Source: Hyphomicrobiales bacterium (GTDB lineage Bacteria > Pseudomonadota > Alphaproteobacteria > Rhizobiales > Rhizobiaceae). From it: a stretch of DNA of 64,000 bases. The DNA lies in NCBI GenBank assembly GCA_900466575.1, contig UBMP01000016.1:186001-250000 (forward strand). The letters run 5' to 3'. Both the position numbers and the translations under genes were made by a program. This document shows positions 25,015-37,261 of this stretch, piece after piece. The notes under the pieces were generated by a model. The model had not been told where the DNA came from and ran no database searches. It worked only from the letters and a program-made list of their open reading frames with translations. Each line of letters opens with the position of its first letter. Position 1 is the first letter of the stretch.

Positions 25015-26277
25015 TTAGCGAAGCCCGAAGAGCAGATCGGCCGAGAAGACGATCGCATAGCTGTGGATGATGACGGCCGCATAGAGGCCAAGCCCGACCA
25101 GCAGGCGCTCTGCCGGGCGCATGGGCGCCAGTTCGTCGCGCATCTTCACCGTGCCCGCGCTGATCATGCTGAGCAGCGCGAAGATGGCGAGCGAGACGAT
25201 GAGAATGTCCTGCGGCACGCCGACCTCCCAGCCCGTGACGGCAATCACCAACGAGATGCCGAAACTGCCGAGCATCTGCATGCCGAGCCCCGGAAAGATG
25301 CGCCGAAGCACCTGCCCGCCGTCGAAACGCGCCATCGGAAGCAGGTTCAGGAGGTTGAAGCCGCCGAGCACCAGGATCAGAACCAGAAGCGGCCGGTCGA
25401 TCGCTCCCGCGATCTCGCTTCTCACCGCTGCCTCATGTCCGACGACCGCGATGGGAACAAGAAAGGCCGACATGCCGGCCCCCATCAAGGCGCAGGTCGC
25501 GGCCTCGAAATTCGAATTGTAGGGCCGCCCGCCGATCGCGATACCGCCGAGAAGCGGCACGAAGATCATCCGCGCGGTGCGATGCCCAAAGGCGCGATAC
25601 GCTGCCATGTGCCCGAGCTCATGCAGGACGATGACCAGCGTCAGGATCGTCGACAGCACCAGGCCGTTCACCGTGAGACCGAAGAACGGCCAGAACAGCA
25701 GCGTCGACACGACCGCAAGGAAAATCTGCATCGGCGGACGCTCGAACATGCCGACCTTTTTGGCCTTGCCGGTTTTCAGCCAGCCCTCCAGCGAGCGCAT
25801 TTCCCGACGCAGCGCGAAGTAGCGGAAGACAAGAAAGGCGATGCCGCGATAGCGATCCGTCTGCTCCACCACGAGTTCGGTCGCCCCGTTGTTCTCGCGC
25901 AGGACACGCCGCTCGCGATAGGCCGCCCAGAAGGTGGGATCGAGCGCCGTATCGTCCACCACCCGCGCGGAATAGGCAAAGCGATCCTCGCGCGAAATTT
26001 CCAGCACGCGCTCGATCGGCGCGCCCTTGCGGTCGAGGTGGTCGAAAGCCTGGCGCGCGAAACGCCCGGCCGGATCTTCCGCACGCGACGAGAGCAGCGA
26101 CGGGTTCCAGTCGGCATGTTCGCCGAGGGGATCGATGGCCGACCAGATGCGCTCCGGTCGCGCCTCGAAACGGCGGGTGAGCCTCACCGTCCGCACACCG
26201 ACCGGCGCCGCCATGATCAGCCACAGGAGAAACAGGTTGATCCCCAGAAGGATCAGCCCTGGATTGATTGCGTCCAC
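25015..26277 (-). CDS. M50 family metalloprotease fused to an SRPBCC-like domain
   Basis: A 420-aa membrane protein. One TM at the N-terminus is followed by a soluble START/SRPBCC-like domain (about 28-150: VRLTRRFEARPERIWSAIDP, with typical ERVLEIS and TELVVEQTDRYRG strands). A site-2-protease-type membrane domain follows, with the zinc motif HELGH at about 219 and the second motif NLLPMARFDGGQ at about 312-323. It probably cleaves membrane-embedded substrates; the lipid-like-ligand domain may sense a hydrophobic signal (inference). GTG 26277 has GAGGG 7 nt upstream; a TTG 6 nt earlier is an alternative. It is divergent from the GMC oxidoreductase. Confidence 0.85.
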   Translation of the reverse strand: MDAINPGLILLGINLFLLWLIMAAPVGVRTVRLTRRFEARPERIWSAIDPLGEHADWNPSLLSSRAEDPAGRFARQAFDHLDRKGAPIERVLEISREDRFAYSARVVDDTALDPTFWAAYRERRVLRENNGATELVVEQTDRYRGIAFLVFRYFALRREMRSLEGWLKTGKAKKVGMFERPPMQIFLAVVSTLLFWPFFGLTVNGLVLSTILTLVIVLHELGHMAAYRAFGHRTARMIFVPLLGGIAIGGRPYNSNFEAATCALMGAGMSAFLVPIAVVGHEAAVRSEIAGAIDRPLLVLILVLGGFNLLNLLPMARFDGGQVLRRIFPGLGMQMLGSFGISLVIAVTGWEVGVPQDILIVSLAIFALLSMISAGTVKMRDELAPMRPAERLLVGLGLYAAVIIHSYAIVFSADLLFGLR

Positions 26278-26490
26278 CGTCAAACCCTCGATACCACGCG
26301 GAGGAGAACGGCTAAATTAGCACACGAAAGTTAACGGTCACCTTCGGCTTACCGGCTCAGGCCTTGCCGTCGCGACACAACCGCGCAGCCCGCTCTCAAG
26401 CCCGCAAACCGCCGGCAGACAGTGCCTGCCGACGTTGACAACCGCGGGATTCCTTGCATCTTCTTCAATCCGGGAGCGGGAGGATATTTC

Positions 26491-28104
26491 ATGGAATTTG
26501 ATTACGTGATCGTTGGCGGCGGGTCCGCCGGCTCTGTTCTGGCTGCGCGGCTTTCGGAAGATGCGCGCGTGACGGTCTGCCTGCTGGAGGCGGGCGGCGA
26601 AGGACGCGGACTTGTGACCCGCATGCCCTTCGGCACCATCGCCACCCTGCCCGGCAAGCCGAAAATCACCAACTGGGCTTTCGAGACCGTGCCGCAGAAG
26701 GGCCTGAATGGTCGACGCGGCTACCAGCCGCGCGGCAAGGCGCTGGGCGGCTCCAGCGCCATCAACGCCATGCTCTATGTGCGCGGCCAGCCGGAAGATT
26801 ACGACGGCTGGGCGCTCGATGGCTGCCCAGGCTGGGGCTGGCATGACATGCTGCCCTGGTTCCTGAAGTCGGAGGGCAACCAGCGCGGTTCGTCCGCGCT
26901 GCATTCCGCCGACGGACCGTTGCAGGTCTCCGACCAGCAGACCCCGCGTTCGCTTGCGGAAGACTTCATTCGCGCGGCGGAAGAATGCCAGATCCGCCGC
27001 AACGACGACTTCAACGGTCCGGAGCAGGAAGGCGTTGGTCTCTACCAGGTGACACAGTTCCACGGCGGCGCCAAGAATGGCGAACGCTGCTCGGCCGCCG
27101 CCGCCTATCTGCATCCCGCCATGGGTCGACGCAATCTCAAGGTCATGACCGGCGTCCAGGCGCAGCGCATCATCTTCGAAGGCAACCGCGCCGTCGGTCT
27201 GCGCTACAAGGAAAACGGCACGGAGCGCAACCTGCGTGCCCGCCGCGAGGTCATCATCTCTTCCGGCGCATTCGGCTCGCCGCAACTCCTCATGCTCTCG
27301 GGCATTGGACCCGCCGCACATCTGAAATCGCTCGGCATCGAGGTGCTGAACGACCTGCCCGGCGTCGGCCAGAACCTGCAGGACCATCTGGACTACGTCC
27401 TGCCCGTCTTCACGACCATCAAGGACACAGTGGGTATCGGCGCCGCCGGTACTGCGAAGCTGATTGCCGAGGTGCTTCGCTGGCGGCGCGATGGCACCGG
27501 CATGTTGGCGACGCCCTTTGCCGAGGGCGGCGCCTTCATCAAGTCCTCGCCTGAAGTCGACAGACCGGACCTGCAACTGCATTTCGTCCTCGGCATCCTC
27601 GATGACCACGCCCGCAAGCTGCATCCCGGCTACGGCTATTCGATCCATGTCTGCGTGCTGCGCCCCAAGAGCCGGGGCGAAGTGAAACTCGCAAGCCGCG
27701 ATGCCGCAGCCGCACCGCTGATCGACCCGAACTATCTCGCTGATCCGCAGGATGCGGAGCTGATGCTGAAGGGCGTCAAGCGCGTCCGTGCAATTGCCGC
27801 CGCCCCGTCGCTTGCCCGCCATTTCAAGCGCGAGCTTTTCCCGCTCAAGACCGGCAGCGATGCCGAACTGATGGAGCATATCCGCGCCCGCGCCGACACG
27901 ATCTACCACCCCGTCGGAACCTGCCGCATGGGCAACGGGCCGATGGCCGTCGTCGACACGAGCCTGAAGGTGCGCGGGGTCGAAGGGCTTCGCGTCATCG
28001 ACGCATCGATCATGCCGAACCTCATCAGCGGCAACACCAATGCGCCGACGATCGCGATTGCCGAACGCATGGCGGTGGAAATCGCGGCGGCGGCCCGTGG
28101 ATGA
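26491..28104 (+). CDS. GMC family FAD-dependent oxidoreductase (choline-dehydrogenase-like)
   Basis: A 537-aa alcohol dehydrogenase of the glucose-methanol-choline family. The FAD dinucleotide motif YVIVGGGSAGSVLAARLSE is at the N-terminus, the GMC signature 1 GKALGGSSAINAMLYVRGQP at about 85-104 and signature 2 GAFGSPQLLMLSGIGP at about 259-274. The catalytic His is in YHPVGTCRMG (about 472) and the terminal block NTNAPTIAIAERMA. GGAGG lies 7 nt before ATG. The alcohol substrate is unknown: BetA-like, but without adjacent betaine genes. Its neighbour is glutathione-dependent formaldehyde dehydrogenase, suggesting joint aldehyde or C1 metabolism. Confidence 0.92.
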   Translation: MEFDYVIVGGGSAGSVLAARLSEDARVTVCLLEAGGEGRGLVTRMPFGTIATLPGKPKITNWAFETVPQKGLNGRRGYQPRGKALGGSSAINAMLYVRGQPEDYDGWALDGCPGWGWHDMLPWFLKSEGNQRGSSALHSADGPLQVSDQQTPRSLAEDFIRAAEECQIRRNDDFNGPEQEGVGLYQVTQFHGGAKNGERCSAAAAYLHPAMGRRNLKVMTGVQAQRIIFEGNRAVGLRYKENGTERNLRARREVIISSGAFGSPQLLMLSGIGPAAHLKSLGIEVLNDLPGVGQNLQDHLDYVLPVFTTIKDTVGIGAAGTAKLIAEVLRWRRDGTGMLATPFAEGGAFIKSSPEVDRPDLQLHFVLGILDDHARKLHPGYGYSIHVCVLRPKSRGEVKLASRDAAAAPLIDPNYLADPQDAELMLKGVKRVRAIAAAPSLARHFKRELFPLKTGSDAELMEHIRARADTIYHPVGTCRMGNGPMAVVDTSLKVRGVEGLRVIDASIMPNLISGNTNAPTIAIAERMAVEIAAAARG

Positions 28105-28198
28105 TTTTTGCCGCGGCAGGGCTTGAGCCGGTGCCGCGCGCCATGCCACAACGTGGCATCGACAATTGATTTATCAGAAGAATCGGAAGGAAGCCCCC

Positions 28199-29326
28199 AT
28201 GGATGTCCGCGCCGCCGTTGCCGTTCAGGCAGGTAAACCGCTCGAGATCATGACCGTTCAGCTCGAAGGCCCAAAGGCCGGCGAAGTGCTCGTTGAGATC
28301 AAGGCCACAGGCATCTGCCACACGGATGACTTCACCCTGTCGGGCGCCGACCCGGAAGGTCTGTTTCCGGCCATTCTCGGCCATGAGGGCGCCGGCATCG
28401 TCGTTGACGTCGGCCCTGGCGTCACCTCGCTGAAGAAGGGCGACCACGTCATTCCGCTCTACACGCCGGAATGCCGCGAATGCTATTCCTGCACCTCGCG
28501 CAAGACCAACCTCTGCACCTCGATCCGCGCCACGCAGGGTCAGGGCGTGATGCCCGATGGCACCAGCCGCTTCTCCATCGGCAAGGACAAGATCCACCAC
28601 TATATGGGCTGCTCGACCTTCGCGAATTTCACGGTCCTGCCGGAAATTGCGCTGGCCAAGATCAACCCCGACGCGCCCTTCGACAAGGTCTGCTACATCG
28701 GCTGCGGCGTGACGACCGGCATCGGCGCCGTCATCAACACGGCCAAGGTCGAGATCGGTTCGACCGCGATCGTCTTCGGCCTCGGCGGCATCGGGTTGAA
28801 CGTGCTGCAGGGCCTGCGGCTTGCCGGTGCTGACATGATCATCGGCGTCGACATCAACCCGGACCGCAAGGCCTGGGGCGAAAAGTTCGGCATGACCCAT
28901 TTTGTCAACCCGAAGGACGTCGACGGAGACATCGTGCCCTACCTCGTCAACATGACGAAGCGCCATGGCGACCTGATTGGTGGTGCGGATTATACGTTTG
29001 ATTGCACGGGCAACACCAAGGTCATGCGCCAGGCCCTGGAATCATCCCACCGCGGCTGGGGCAAGTCGATCATCATCGGCGTTGCCGGCGCGGGCCAGGA
29101 GATTTCCACGCGTCCGTTCCAGCTGGTCACCGGCCGCAACTGGATGGGGACGGCCTTCGGCGGTGCGCGCGGCCGCACGGACGTGCCGAAGATCGTCGAA
29201 TGGTACATGGAAGGCAAGATCCAGATCGACCCGATGATCACCCACACCATGCCACTCGAAGACATCAACAAGGGCTTCGACCTGATGCACAAGGGCGAGA
29301 GCATTCGCGGCGTCGTGCTCTACTGA
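28199..29326 (+). CDS. S-(hydroxymethyl)glutathione dehydrogenase / class III alcohol dehydrogenase
   Basis: Oxidises S-hydroxymethylglutathione (formaldehyde plus GSH) with NAD+ and can also reduce S-nitrosoglutathione. The 375-aa length is exact for the family. Catalytic zinc ligands are in [24 protein letters not shown] and [13 protein letters not shown], and the structural zinc loop is [16 protein letters not shown]. The NAD motif is [13 protein letters not shown]. The start ATG 28199 follows GGAAGG. Commonly named adhC, flhA or frmA. It follows the GMC gene and its stop overlaps the ElaA-like gene start (TGATG), so at least those two are co-translated. Confidence 0.95.
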   Translation: MDVRAAVAVQAGKPLEIMTVQLEGPKAGEVLVEIKATGICHTDDFTLSGADPEGLFPAILGHEGAGIVVDVGPGVTSLKKGDHVIPLYTPECRECYSCTSRKTNLCTSIRATQGQGVMPDGTSRFSIGKDKIHHYMGCSTFANFTVLPEIALAKINPDAPFDKVCYIGCGVTTGIGAVINTAKVEIGSTAIVFGLGGIGLNVLQGLRLAGADMIIGVDINPDRKAWGEKFGMTHFVNPKDVDGDIVPYLVNMTKRHGDLIGGADYTFDCTGNTKVMRQALESSHRGWGKSIIIGVAGAGQEISTRPFQLVTGRNWMGTAFGGARGRTDVPKIVEWYMEGKIQIDPMITHTMPLEDINKGFDLMHKGESIRGVVLY

Positions 29327-29781
29327 TGAGCGAACCGACCTACATCGTCGAGATCAAGGACATGGGCGGATTTTCCGCCCATGAACTTTATGCGCTCCTG
29401 AAACTGCGCGTGGATGTCTTCGTGGTCGAGCAGAACTGCCCCTACCCCGAGCTCGACGGCAAGGATGACCGCGCGCTGCACCTGATGCTGAAACGCGGCG
29501 GCGAGATCATAGCGGCCGCGCGCATTTTTCCACCTCATGACGGCGTGCCGGCAAAGATCGGCCGCGTCGTCGTCTCGCCCGCCCATCGTGGAGAACGGTT
29601 GGGCCAGGCACTGATGCGCGAGGCGCTGAAGGCCTGTGCCAAGCGCTTTGCGGACGCGCCCGTTTTCCTCTCCGCGCAAAGCCATCTGCAACGCTTCTAT
29701 GCGAGCTTCGGCTTCAAACCCGTGTCGGACGAATATCTCGAGGACGGCATTCCACATGTGGACATGCTGAAGGACGGGTGA
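29326..29781 (+). CDS. ElaA-type GNAT N-acetyltransferase
   Basis: A 151-aa GNAT acetyltransferase. LYALLKLRVDVFVVEQNCPY and ELDGKDDRALHL are the ElaA-subfamily signature; KIGRVVVSPAHRGERLGQAL is the acetyl-CoA pyrophosphate-binding loop. The target is unknown. Its ATG shares one base with the upstream stop, so it belongs to the class III ADH transcript. A terminator follows 40 nt downstream. Confidence 0.9.
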   Translation: MSEPTYIVEIKDMGGFSAHELYALLKLRVDVFVVEQNCPYPELDGKDDRALHLMLKRGGEIIAAARIFPPHDGVPAKIGRVVVSPAHRGERLGQALMREALKACAKRFADAPVFLSAQSHLQRFYASFGFKPVSDEYLEDGIPHVDMLKDG

Positions 29782-29819
29782 AAAGAGATTTTCACACCGA
29801 GAGGCCACGTTTGGCATGA

Positions 29820-29856
29820 AAAAAGCCCGCGAAACCAGAGGGTCTCGCGGGCTTCT
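29820..29856. terminator. Rho-independent terminator between convergent genes
   Basis: GCCCGCGA (29825-29832) and TCGCGGGC (29845-29852) form the stem around a 12-nt loop, flanked by AAAAA on the left and TTCTT on the right. It serves the acetyltransferase (+) and alaS (-). Confidence 0.8.
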
Positions 29857-29874
29857 TCAATCCATTCCGTTACG

Positions 29875-32535
<2,661 letters not shown>

Positions 32536-32663
32536 GGGAGCCCTTCAACATTTTCGACTTCGACCGCAGGCGGTCCACCCCCGCAACAGCCGGGGAAACA
32601 AGCGCTTTTATAACCCGCTTGCGCAACTGTCCAGACTTGAGCGACACAGGAAATACCCAAATG

Positions 32664-32696
32664 AAAACCGGCCGCATCGCACATCGATACGGCCGG
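32664..32696 (-). terminator. recA terminator
   Basis: Minus strand CCGGCCGTATCG and CGATGCGGCCGG form a 12-bp stem (one mismatch) with a 5-nt loop followed by TTTT, about 30 nt after the recA stop. Confidence 0.85.
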
Positions 32697-32726
32697 CTTG
32701 CAAATAACATCCCGAAGGACTTGTGT

Positions 32727-33815
32727 TTACATTTCGGCGGCAGCGTCGCCGTCGTCACTGTCCGGGCCGCCCTTGTCGAGCAATTGATCGGCCAGGAGGC
32801 CGGCATTCTGGCGCAGAGCCAGTTCAATTTCCTGAGCAAGGGCAGGATTGTCGCGCAGGCACTGCTTGGCATTCTCGCGGCCCTGGCCGAGACGCTGGCT
32901 ATTATAGGAGAACCAGGCACCGGACTTTTCGACGATACCGGCCTTGACGCCGAGGTCGACCAGTTCGCCGGTCTTCGAGACGCCTTCGCCATACATGATG
33001 TCGAATTCGACCTGCTTGAAGGGCGGCGCCATCTTGTTCTTGACGACCTTCACGCGCGTCTGGTTGCCGACGACCTCTTCGCGATCCTTGACCGCGCCGA
33101 TGCGGCGGATGTCGAGGCGAACCGAGGCGTAGAACTTCAAAGCGTTGCCGCCCGTCGTCGTTTCCGGCGAACCGAACATGACGCCGATCTTCATGCGGAT
33201 CTGGTTGATGAAGATGACCATGCAGTTCGAACGCGAGATCGAGGCGGTCAACTTGCGCAGCGCCTGGCTCATCAGGCGAGCCTGAAGACCCGGGAGGCTG
33301 TCGCCCATTTCGCCCTCGATTTCGGCGCGCGGTGTCAGCGCGGCCACCGAGTCAACAACGAGAACGTCGATTGCGCCGGAACGCACCAGCGTATCGGTGA
33401 TTTCCAGAGCCTGCTCGCCCGTGTCAGGCTGCGAGATCAGGAGGTTCTGCAGATCGACGCCCAGCTTGCGGGCATAAACCGGGTCGAGCGCGTGTTCGGC
33501 GTCAACGAAGGCGCAGATGCCGCCCTTCTTCTGGGCTTCTGCAATTGTCTGCAGCGCCAGCGTCGTCTTGCCCGAGCTTTCCGGACCATAGATTTCAATG
33601 ATACGCCCCTTCGGCAGACCGCCGACGCCGAGCGCAATGTCGAGCCCGAGAGAGCCCGTGGAAACCGTTTCGATCTCAACGATGTTCTCATTCGAGCCGA
33701 GCTTCATGATGGAGCCCTTGCCGAACGAACGCTCGATCTGTGAAAGTGCGGCTTCAAGAGCCTTGCTTTTATCCACCGATTTGTCCTCTACCAGCCGCAA
33801 AGAATTCTGTGCCAT
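32727..33815 (-). CDS. recA: Recombinase RecA
   Basis: ATP-dependent strand-exchange protein that also triggers LexA self-cleavage. 362 aa. Walker [14 protein letters not shown] lies at about 75-87, Walker [11 protein letters not shown] in the region [20 protein letters not shown], and loop L2 is [20 protein letters not shown]. The acidic C-terminus ([11 protein letters not shown]) is typical. The upstream gap carries a GAAC-N7-GTAC near-consensus alphaproteobacterial SOS box. Terminator downstream at 32664. Confidence 0.99.
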   Translation of the reverse strand: MAQNSLRLVEDKSVDKSKALEAALSQIERSFGKGSIMKLGSNENIVEIETVSTGSLGLDIALGVGGLPKGRIIEIYGPESSGKTTLALQTIAEAQKKGGICAFVDAEHALDPVYARKLGVDLQNLLISQPDTGEQALEITDTLVRSGAIDVLVVDSVAALTPRAEIEGEMGDSLPGLQARLMSQALRKLTASISRSNCMVIFINQIRMKIGVMFGSPETTTGGNALKFYASVRLDIRRIGAVKDREEVVGNQTRVKVVKNKMAPPFKQVEFDIMYGEGVSKTGELVDLGVKAGIVEKSGAWFSYNSQRLGQGRENAKQCLRDNPALAQEIELALRQNAGLLADQLLDKGGPDSDDGDAAAEM

Positions 33816-33873
33816 GGGTCCACCTTTAGGTTATTGAGGCAGGCTGGGCAACAGCGCCTCCGATGCTGATTTC

Positions 33874-33888
33874 GTACATGATATGTTC
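33874..33888 (-). promoter_or_regulatory. Candidate LexA (SOS) box of recA
   Basis: On the minus strand GAACATATCATGTAC reads GAAC-N7-GTAC, one base off the alphaproteobacterial LexA consensus GAAC-N7-GAAC, 59 bp before the recA start. Position and motif support SOS control; the mismatch lowers certainty. Confidence 0.55.
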
Positions 33889-34040
33889 TCATTTCGCAAG
33901 AGCCATTCAAGCAATTGAGAAAAATGAGGAAATTGACACATGTTCACATTATGTTTCCGCTGTGGATTCAAGGACTTCATATGGACCGGCGCAAAGGCGG
34001 CGCCCCCGGTATCGGCCTTTGATTCGAAAGGAACCATGCA

Positions 34041-34985
34041 ATGAGCGGAGCTCGAATCGTCGTCATCGGCGGCGCGCATGTCGACCGTCGGGGCCGAATT
34101 TTTTCGACCACGCGTCCGGGTGCGTCCAATCCCGGCGCATGGTTCGAGGAAGCCGGCGGCGGCGGTTTCAACGCGGCACGCGCACTGTCGCTCCTCGGCC
34201 ATGACGTGACCATGATCAGCGTCGCGGGCGGCGATTCCGGCGCGGCACTGGTGGAGGCGGCAGCGGCTCGCACAGGCGTCAGGCTGAACGGCTTCACGTT
34301 CCTCGATCGCCAGACGCCGAGCTATACCGCCATCCTGGAGGCCGACGGCAATCTGGTGATCGCCCTCGCCGACATGGCGCTTTACGACCTGATGACGGCG
34401 CGACGTCTGAAGGTGAACTGGCTGCGCGACACGTTGGAGACGGCAGATTTCATCCTCTGCGACGCCAATCTGCCGGCTGAGACGATCGAGATGCTGGCGA
34501 CAGAGGCCGCCGCGCGCTCGATACCGGTCGGAGCGATCGGCATTTCGCCGGCCAAGATCGTCCGCCTGATGCCGTCCCTCCCCGCGCTCGATTTCGTCTT
34601 CATGAACGAGGCGGAGGCCCGGACACTGGCCGGGCCGGACAGCGACACTCTGGAATGGCCGAAGCAGCTCCGCGCGCATGGGCTGAAGGGCGGTGCGATC
34701 ACCCGCGGCATGAAACCGGCAATCCTCTGGCGCGAGGGTTCCATCGTCGGACTCGCCCCGCCCGCTGTTGAAACGATCGGTGACGTCACCGGCGCGGGCG
34801 ACGCCTTTGCCGCAGGGGCCATCGACGCCTTTTTGGCCGGCGGCAATATTTCCGATATGATGCGTCAGGCAACGGCGCTGGCGCGGCTGACGGTCCTTTC
34901 CCCGCTGGCCGTGGCGGAAAATGTAAACCGTCAATTGCTTTCGGAAGTCGTGGCTCTTGTGCCCCAGCCCGAAATGCTGGATTGA
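34041..34985 (+). CDS. psuK: PfkB-family kinase, probable pseudouridine kinase
   Basis: A 314-aa ribokinase-fold enzyme. The N-terminal IVVIGGAHVDRRGRI and GGGGFNAARALSLLGHDVTM contact the sugar; GDVTGAGDAFAAGAIDAFLA near residue 250 holds the catalytic GAGD and anion hole. The gene is followed 25 nt later by psuG, so the substrate is most likely pseudouridine, phosphorylated at 5'. Substrate is inferred from context; the fold is certain. It is divergent from recA. Confidence 0.88.
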   Translation: MSGARIVVIGGAHVDRRGRIFSTTRPGASNPGAWFEEAGGGGFNAARALSLLGHDVTMISVAGGDSGAALVEAAAARTGVRLNGFTFLDRQTPSYTAILEADGNLVIALADMALYDLMTARRLKVNWLRDTLETADFILCDANLPAETIEMLATEAAARSIPVGAIGISPAKIVRLMPSLPALDFVFMNEAEARTLAGPDSDTLEWPKQLRAHGLKGGAITRGMKPAILWREGSIVGLAPPAVETIGDVTGAGDAFAAGAIDAFLAGGNISDMMRQATALARLTVLSPLAVAENVNRQLLSEVVALVPQPEMLD

Positions 34986-35010
34986 AACGGCAGGAACAAG
35001 GAATAGACCC

Positions 35011-35940
35011 ATGAATACGAACATCAATCCGGCTGCCAACGTCGTTTTTAGCCAGGAAGTTGCAGACGCCAAGGCGCGCGGTGCTGCCATCGTGGCACTG
35101 GAATCGACCATCATCACCCATGGCATGCCCTACCCCGGCAATCTGGAGATGGCCCGGAGCGTCGAGGCGATCATCCGCGAGGCCGGCGCGGTTCCCGCAA
35201 CCATCGCGGTAATTGACGGCACGCTGCATATCGGACTTGAGGCCGATCAGCTTGAGGCGCTGGCGCAAACGAAGGGCGCGATGAAGCTCTCGCGCGCCGA
35301 CTTTGCCTTCGCGATTGCCGAACGCCGCACAGGCGCAACGACGGTCGCGGCAACCATGATCGCCGCAGCCCGCGCCGGCATCGCGGTCTTCGCCACGGGT
35401 GGCATTGGTGGAGTCCATCGGGGCGCCGAGCAGAGCTTCGACATCTCCGCAGACCTTGAAGAGCTGTCGCGAACCTCTGTCATCGTGGTCTCGGCGGGCG
35501 CCAAGGCGATCCTCGACGTGCCGAAGACGCTGGAAGTGCTGGAAACCAAGGGCGTACCGGTCGTCACCTACGGACAGGAAGAGTTCCCGGCCTTCTGGTC
35601 GCGCTCCTCGGGCCTCAAGAGCCCGCTGTCGCTGGAAAGCGCCGCGGCGATCGCCAACTTCCAGAAGACACGCACGGAATTCGGTATTCATGGCGGCATG
35701 CTGATCGCCAACCCGGTGCCGGAAGCCGACGAGATCCCGCGCGACGAAATGGAAATCTATATCGGCCGCGCGCTCGCCGATGCGGAATCGGATGACATCC
35801 AGGGCAAGGCCGTCACGCCTTACCTTCTCGATGCGATCTTCCGCATCACGGAAGGCCGCAGCCTCAAGACCAATATCGCACTGGTGGAAAACAACGCGCG
35901 GCTCGCGGCCGAAATCGCCGTGGCTCTCACGGTCGCCTGA
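35011..35940 (+). CDS. psuG: Pseudouridine-5'-phosphate glycosidase
   Basis: Cleaves the C-C glycosidic bond of pseudouridine 5'-phosphate to uracil and ribose 5-phosphate. The 309-aa protein contains the family blocks ALESTIITHGMPYPGNLEMA, GTLHIGLEADQLEAL, TGGIGGVHRGAEQSFDISAD and PVVTYGQEEFPAFW. ATG 35011 has AAGGA about 9 nt upstream. With psuK it forms a two-gene route for salvaging pseudouridine from RNA turnover. A terminator-like hairpin follows. Confidence 0.95.
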   Translation: MNTNINPAANVVFSQEVADAKARGAAIVALESTIITHGMPYPGNLEMARSVEAIIREAGAVPATIAVIDGTLHIGLEADQLEALAQTKGAMKLSRADFAFAIAERRTGATTVAATMIAAARAGIAVFATGGIGGVHRGAEQSFDISADLEELSRTSVIVVSAGAKAILDVPKTLEVLETKGVPVVTYGQEEFPAFWSRSSGLKSPLSLESAAAIANFQKTRTEFGIHGGMLIANPVPEADEIPRDEMEIYIGRALADAESDDIQGKAVTPYLLDAIFRITEGRSLKTNIALVENNARLAAEIAVALTVA

Positions 35941-35978
35941 GGCGTAACCCCGAAAAGCGCCTTTGCCCAAAGAGCGCA

Positions 35979-36016
35979 GCTGCCACGCAGATCGACGATT
36001 TGCGTGGCAGCATTTT
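35979..36016 (+). terminator. Rho-independent terminator after psuG
   Basis: GCTGCCACGCA (35979-35989) and TGCGTGGCAGC (36001-36011) form an 11-bp perfect stem followed by ATTTT. Confidence 0.75.
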
Positions 36017-36153
36017 CCATGTGACAGTCGAGCGCCATCCGCGGGACGATATTTCCTCTGGAGATTGAAAGATCGATGTCTGCCACCTGAGCGAATCCCG
36101 CTATCCGTAGTCGTATCCACAACGGATACTGTCCAGCGTTCGCGAGGTCGCCC

Positions 36154-37167
36154 ATGTTCTCGATCGTCATGCCGAGCCATCGTCCGCTGGATGCCGCGCT
36201 TCGCTCGCTGGACAGCGCTCTGCAGTTTGTCGAGAAGCGAAACGGCTTTCTGATCGTATCCGATAATTCTGGCGACGCGCGGAAACAGAAGGCCCTTATC
36301 GGCTGCTCGCCCAATCTTCTTTATTCGGTTCCGGCTGACATGAGCGCACAGGGCAACCTCCTCAATGCGCTCGAAATGGCAACGACCGACTTTGTCATGA
36401 TGATGGGCGACGACGACGAGATTTACGAGACCCCAGATCAGCAGCCCTACGACCTCGCGGCGCTACCGGCTGACTATATCGGGGTCAAACCTTTGATTGC
36501 GGTGACGAATGCGGAGGGTCAGGTCAAGCGGGTCAAAGATTTTTCGCTGGAGCAGAATACGCCCAGCGAGAGAATGTTCGGCTATAACGAGAAGTCAGGC
36601 GGCGACAATTCCGCCTTCTACAGCATCTTTCGGCGCGCGCCCTACTCGAAGCTCCTCAAACATTTCCACGCCAGGCACCCTACGAAAGCGGGAAACGCGG
36701 ACTGGGCATTGGCCTATACGCTGTTTTCCTTTGGAAAGCTGGCCCACGATCCCAGTACGATCCTTAAATACAACTTTCAGAAATGGGACTCCAATCAACA
36801 GGTGGAGGCGCAGGTCGAGGCGATCTTCGCCGCCGCGAACCTGGATGAAAAAGCCAAGCACTACAGGCAATTGCTCATCTATCTCGACATGATGATCCTG
36901 TCTCACAGCCATGTGTCACCACTTGGAGATGCCGACAAGGCCGATATCGCGGCCAATGTAGGCCGGTCGTTTCTGCAGGGCTTCCTGAACCGCGTTCTCC
37001 AGATGCCCGAGACTTACGGCCCCGAGGTCGTGGCGACCGTCGGCGGTTGGATGGAACAGGCTGTACGAGGGACGGACGATGACCTGCGGCGCGCGATCGA
37101 CCTCACACGGTTCATCGAGCCCTCCCTGCCGGAGCGTTACAGAGCATTTCAGGACGTGTCGCGGTAG
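36154..37167 (+). CDS. GT-A-fold glycosyltransferase family 2-like protein
   Basis: A 337-aa cytosolic protein starting FSIVMPSHRPLDAALRSLDS with the GT2 nucleotide-binding strand, FLIVSDNSGD, and the acidic metal motif FVMMMGDDDEI at about 84-94. The C-terminal region has no recognised domain. Acceptor and donor are unknown. No neighbouring polysaccharide cluster is present, though exoR, a regulator of exopolysaccharide, is convergent next door. ATG 36154 was chosen as it begins the beta1 strand directly. Confidence 0.8.
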   Translation: MFSIVMPSHRPLDAALRSLDSALQFVEKRNGFLIVSDNSGDARKQKALIGCSPNLLYSVPADMSAQGNLLNALEMATTDFVMMMGDDDEIYETPDQQPYDLAALPADYIGVKPLIAVTNAEGQVKRVKDFSLEQNTPSERMFGYNEKSGGDNSAFYSIFRRAPYSKLLKHFHARHPTKAGNADWALAYTLFSFGKLAHDPSTILKYNFQKWDSNQQVEAQVEAIFAAANLDEKAKHYRQLLIYLDMMILSHSHVSPLGDADKADIAANVGRSFLQGFLNRVLQMPETYGPEVVATVGGWMEQAVRGTDDDLRRAIDLTRFIEPSLPERYRAFQDVSR

Positions 37168-37261
37168 ACCAAGTTTTCGCGGCGCCATGAAGCGGCGATA
37201 TTGGCCGCAATCAACGATGCCTGGACGTCACCGCCCTTAACTTCGGACAGCGATCGATCGT

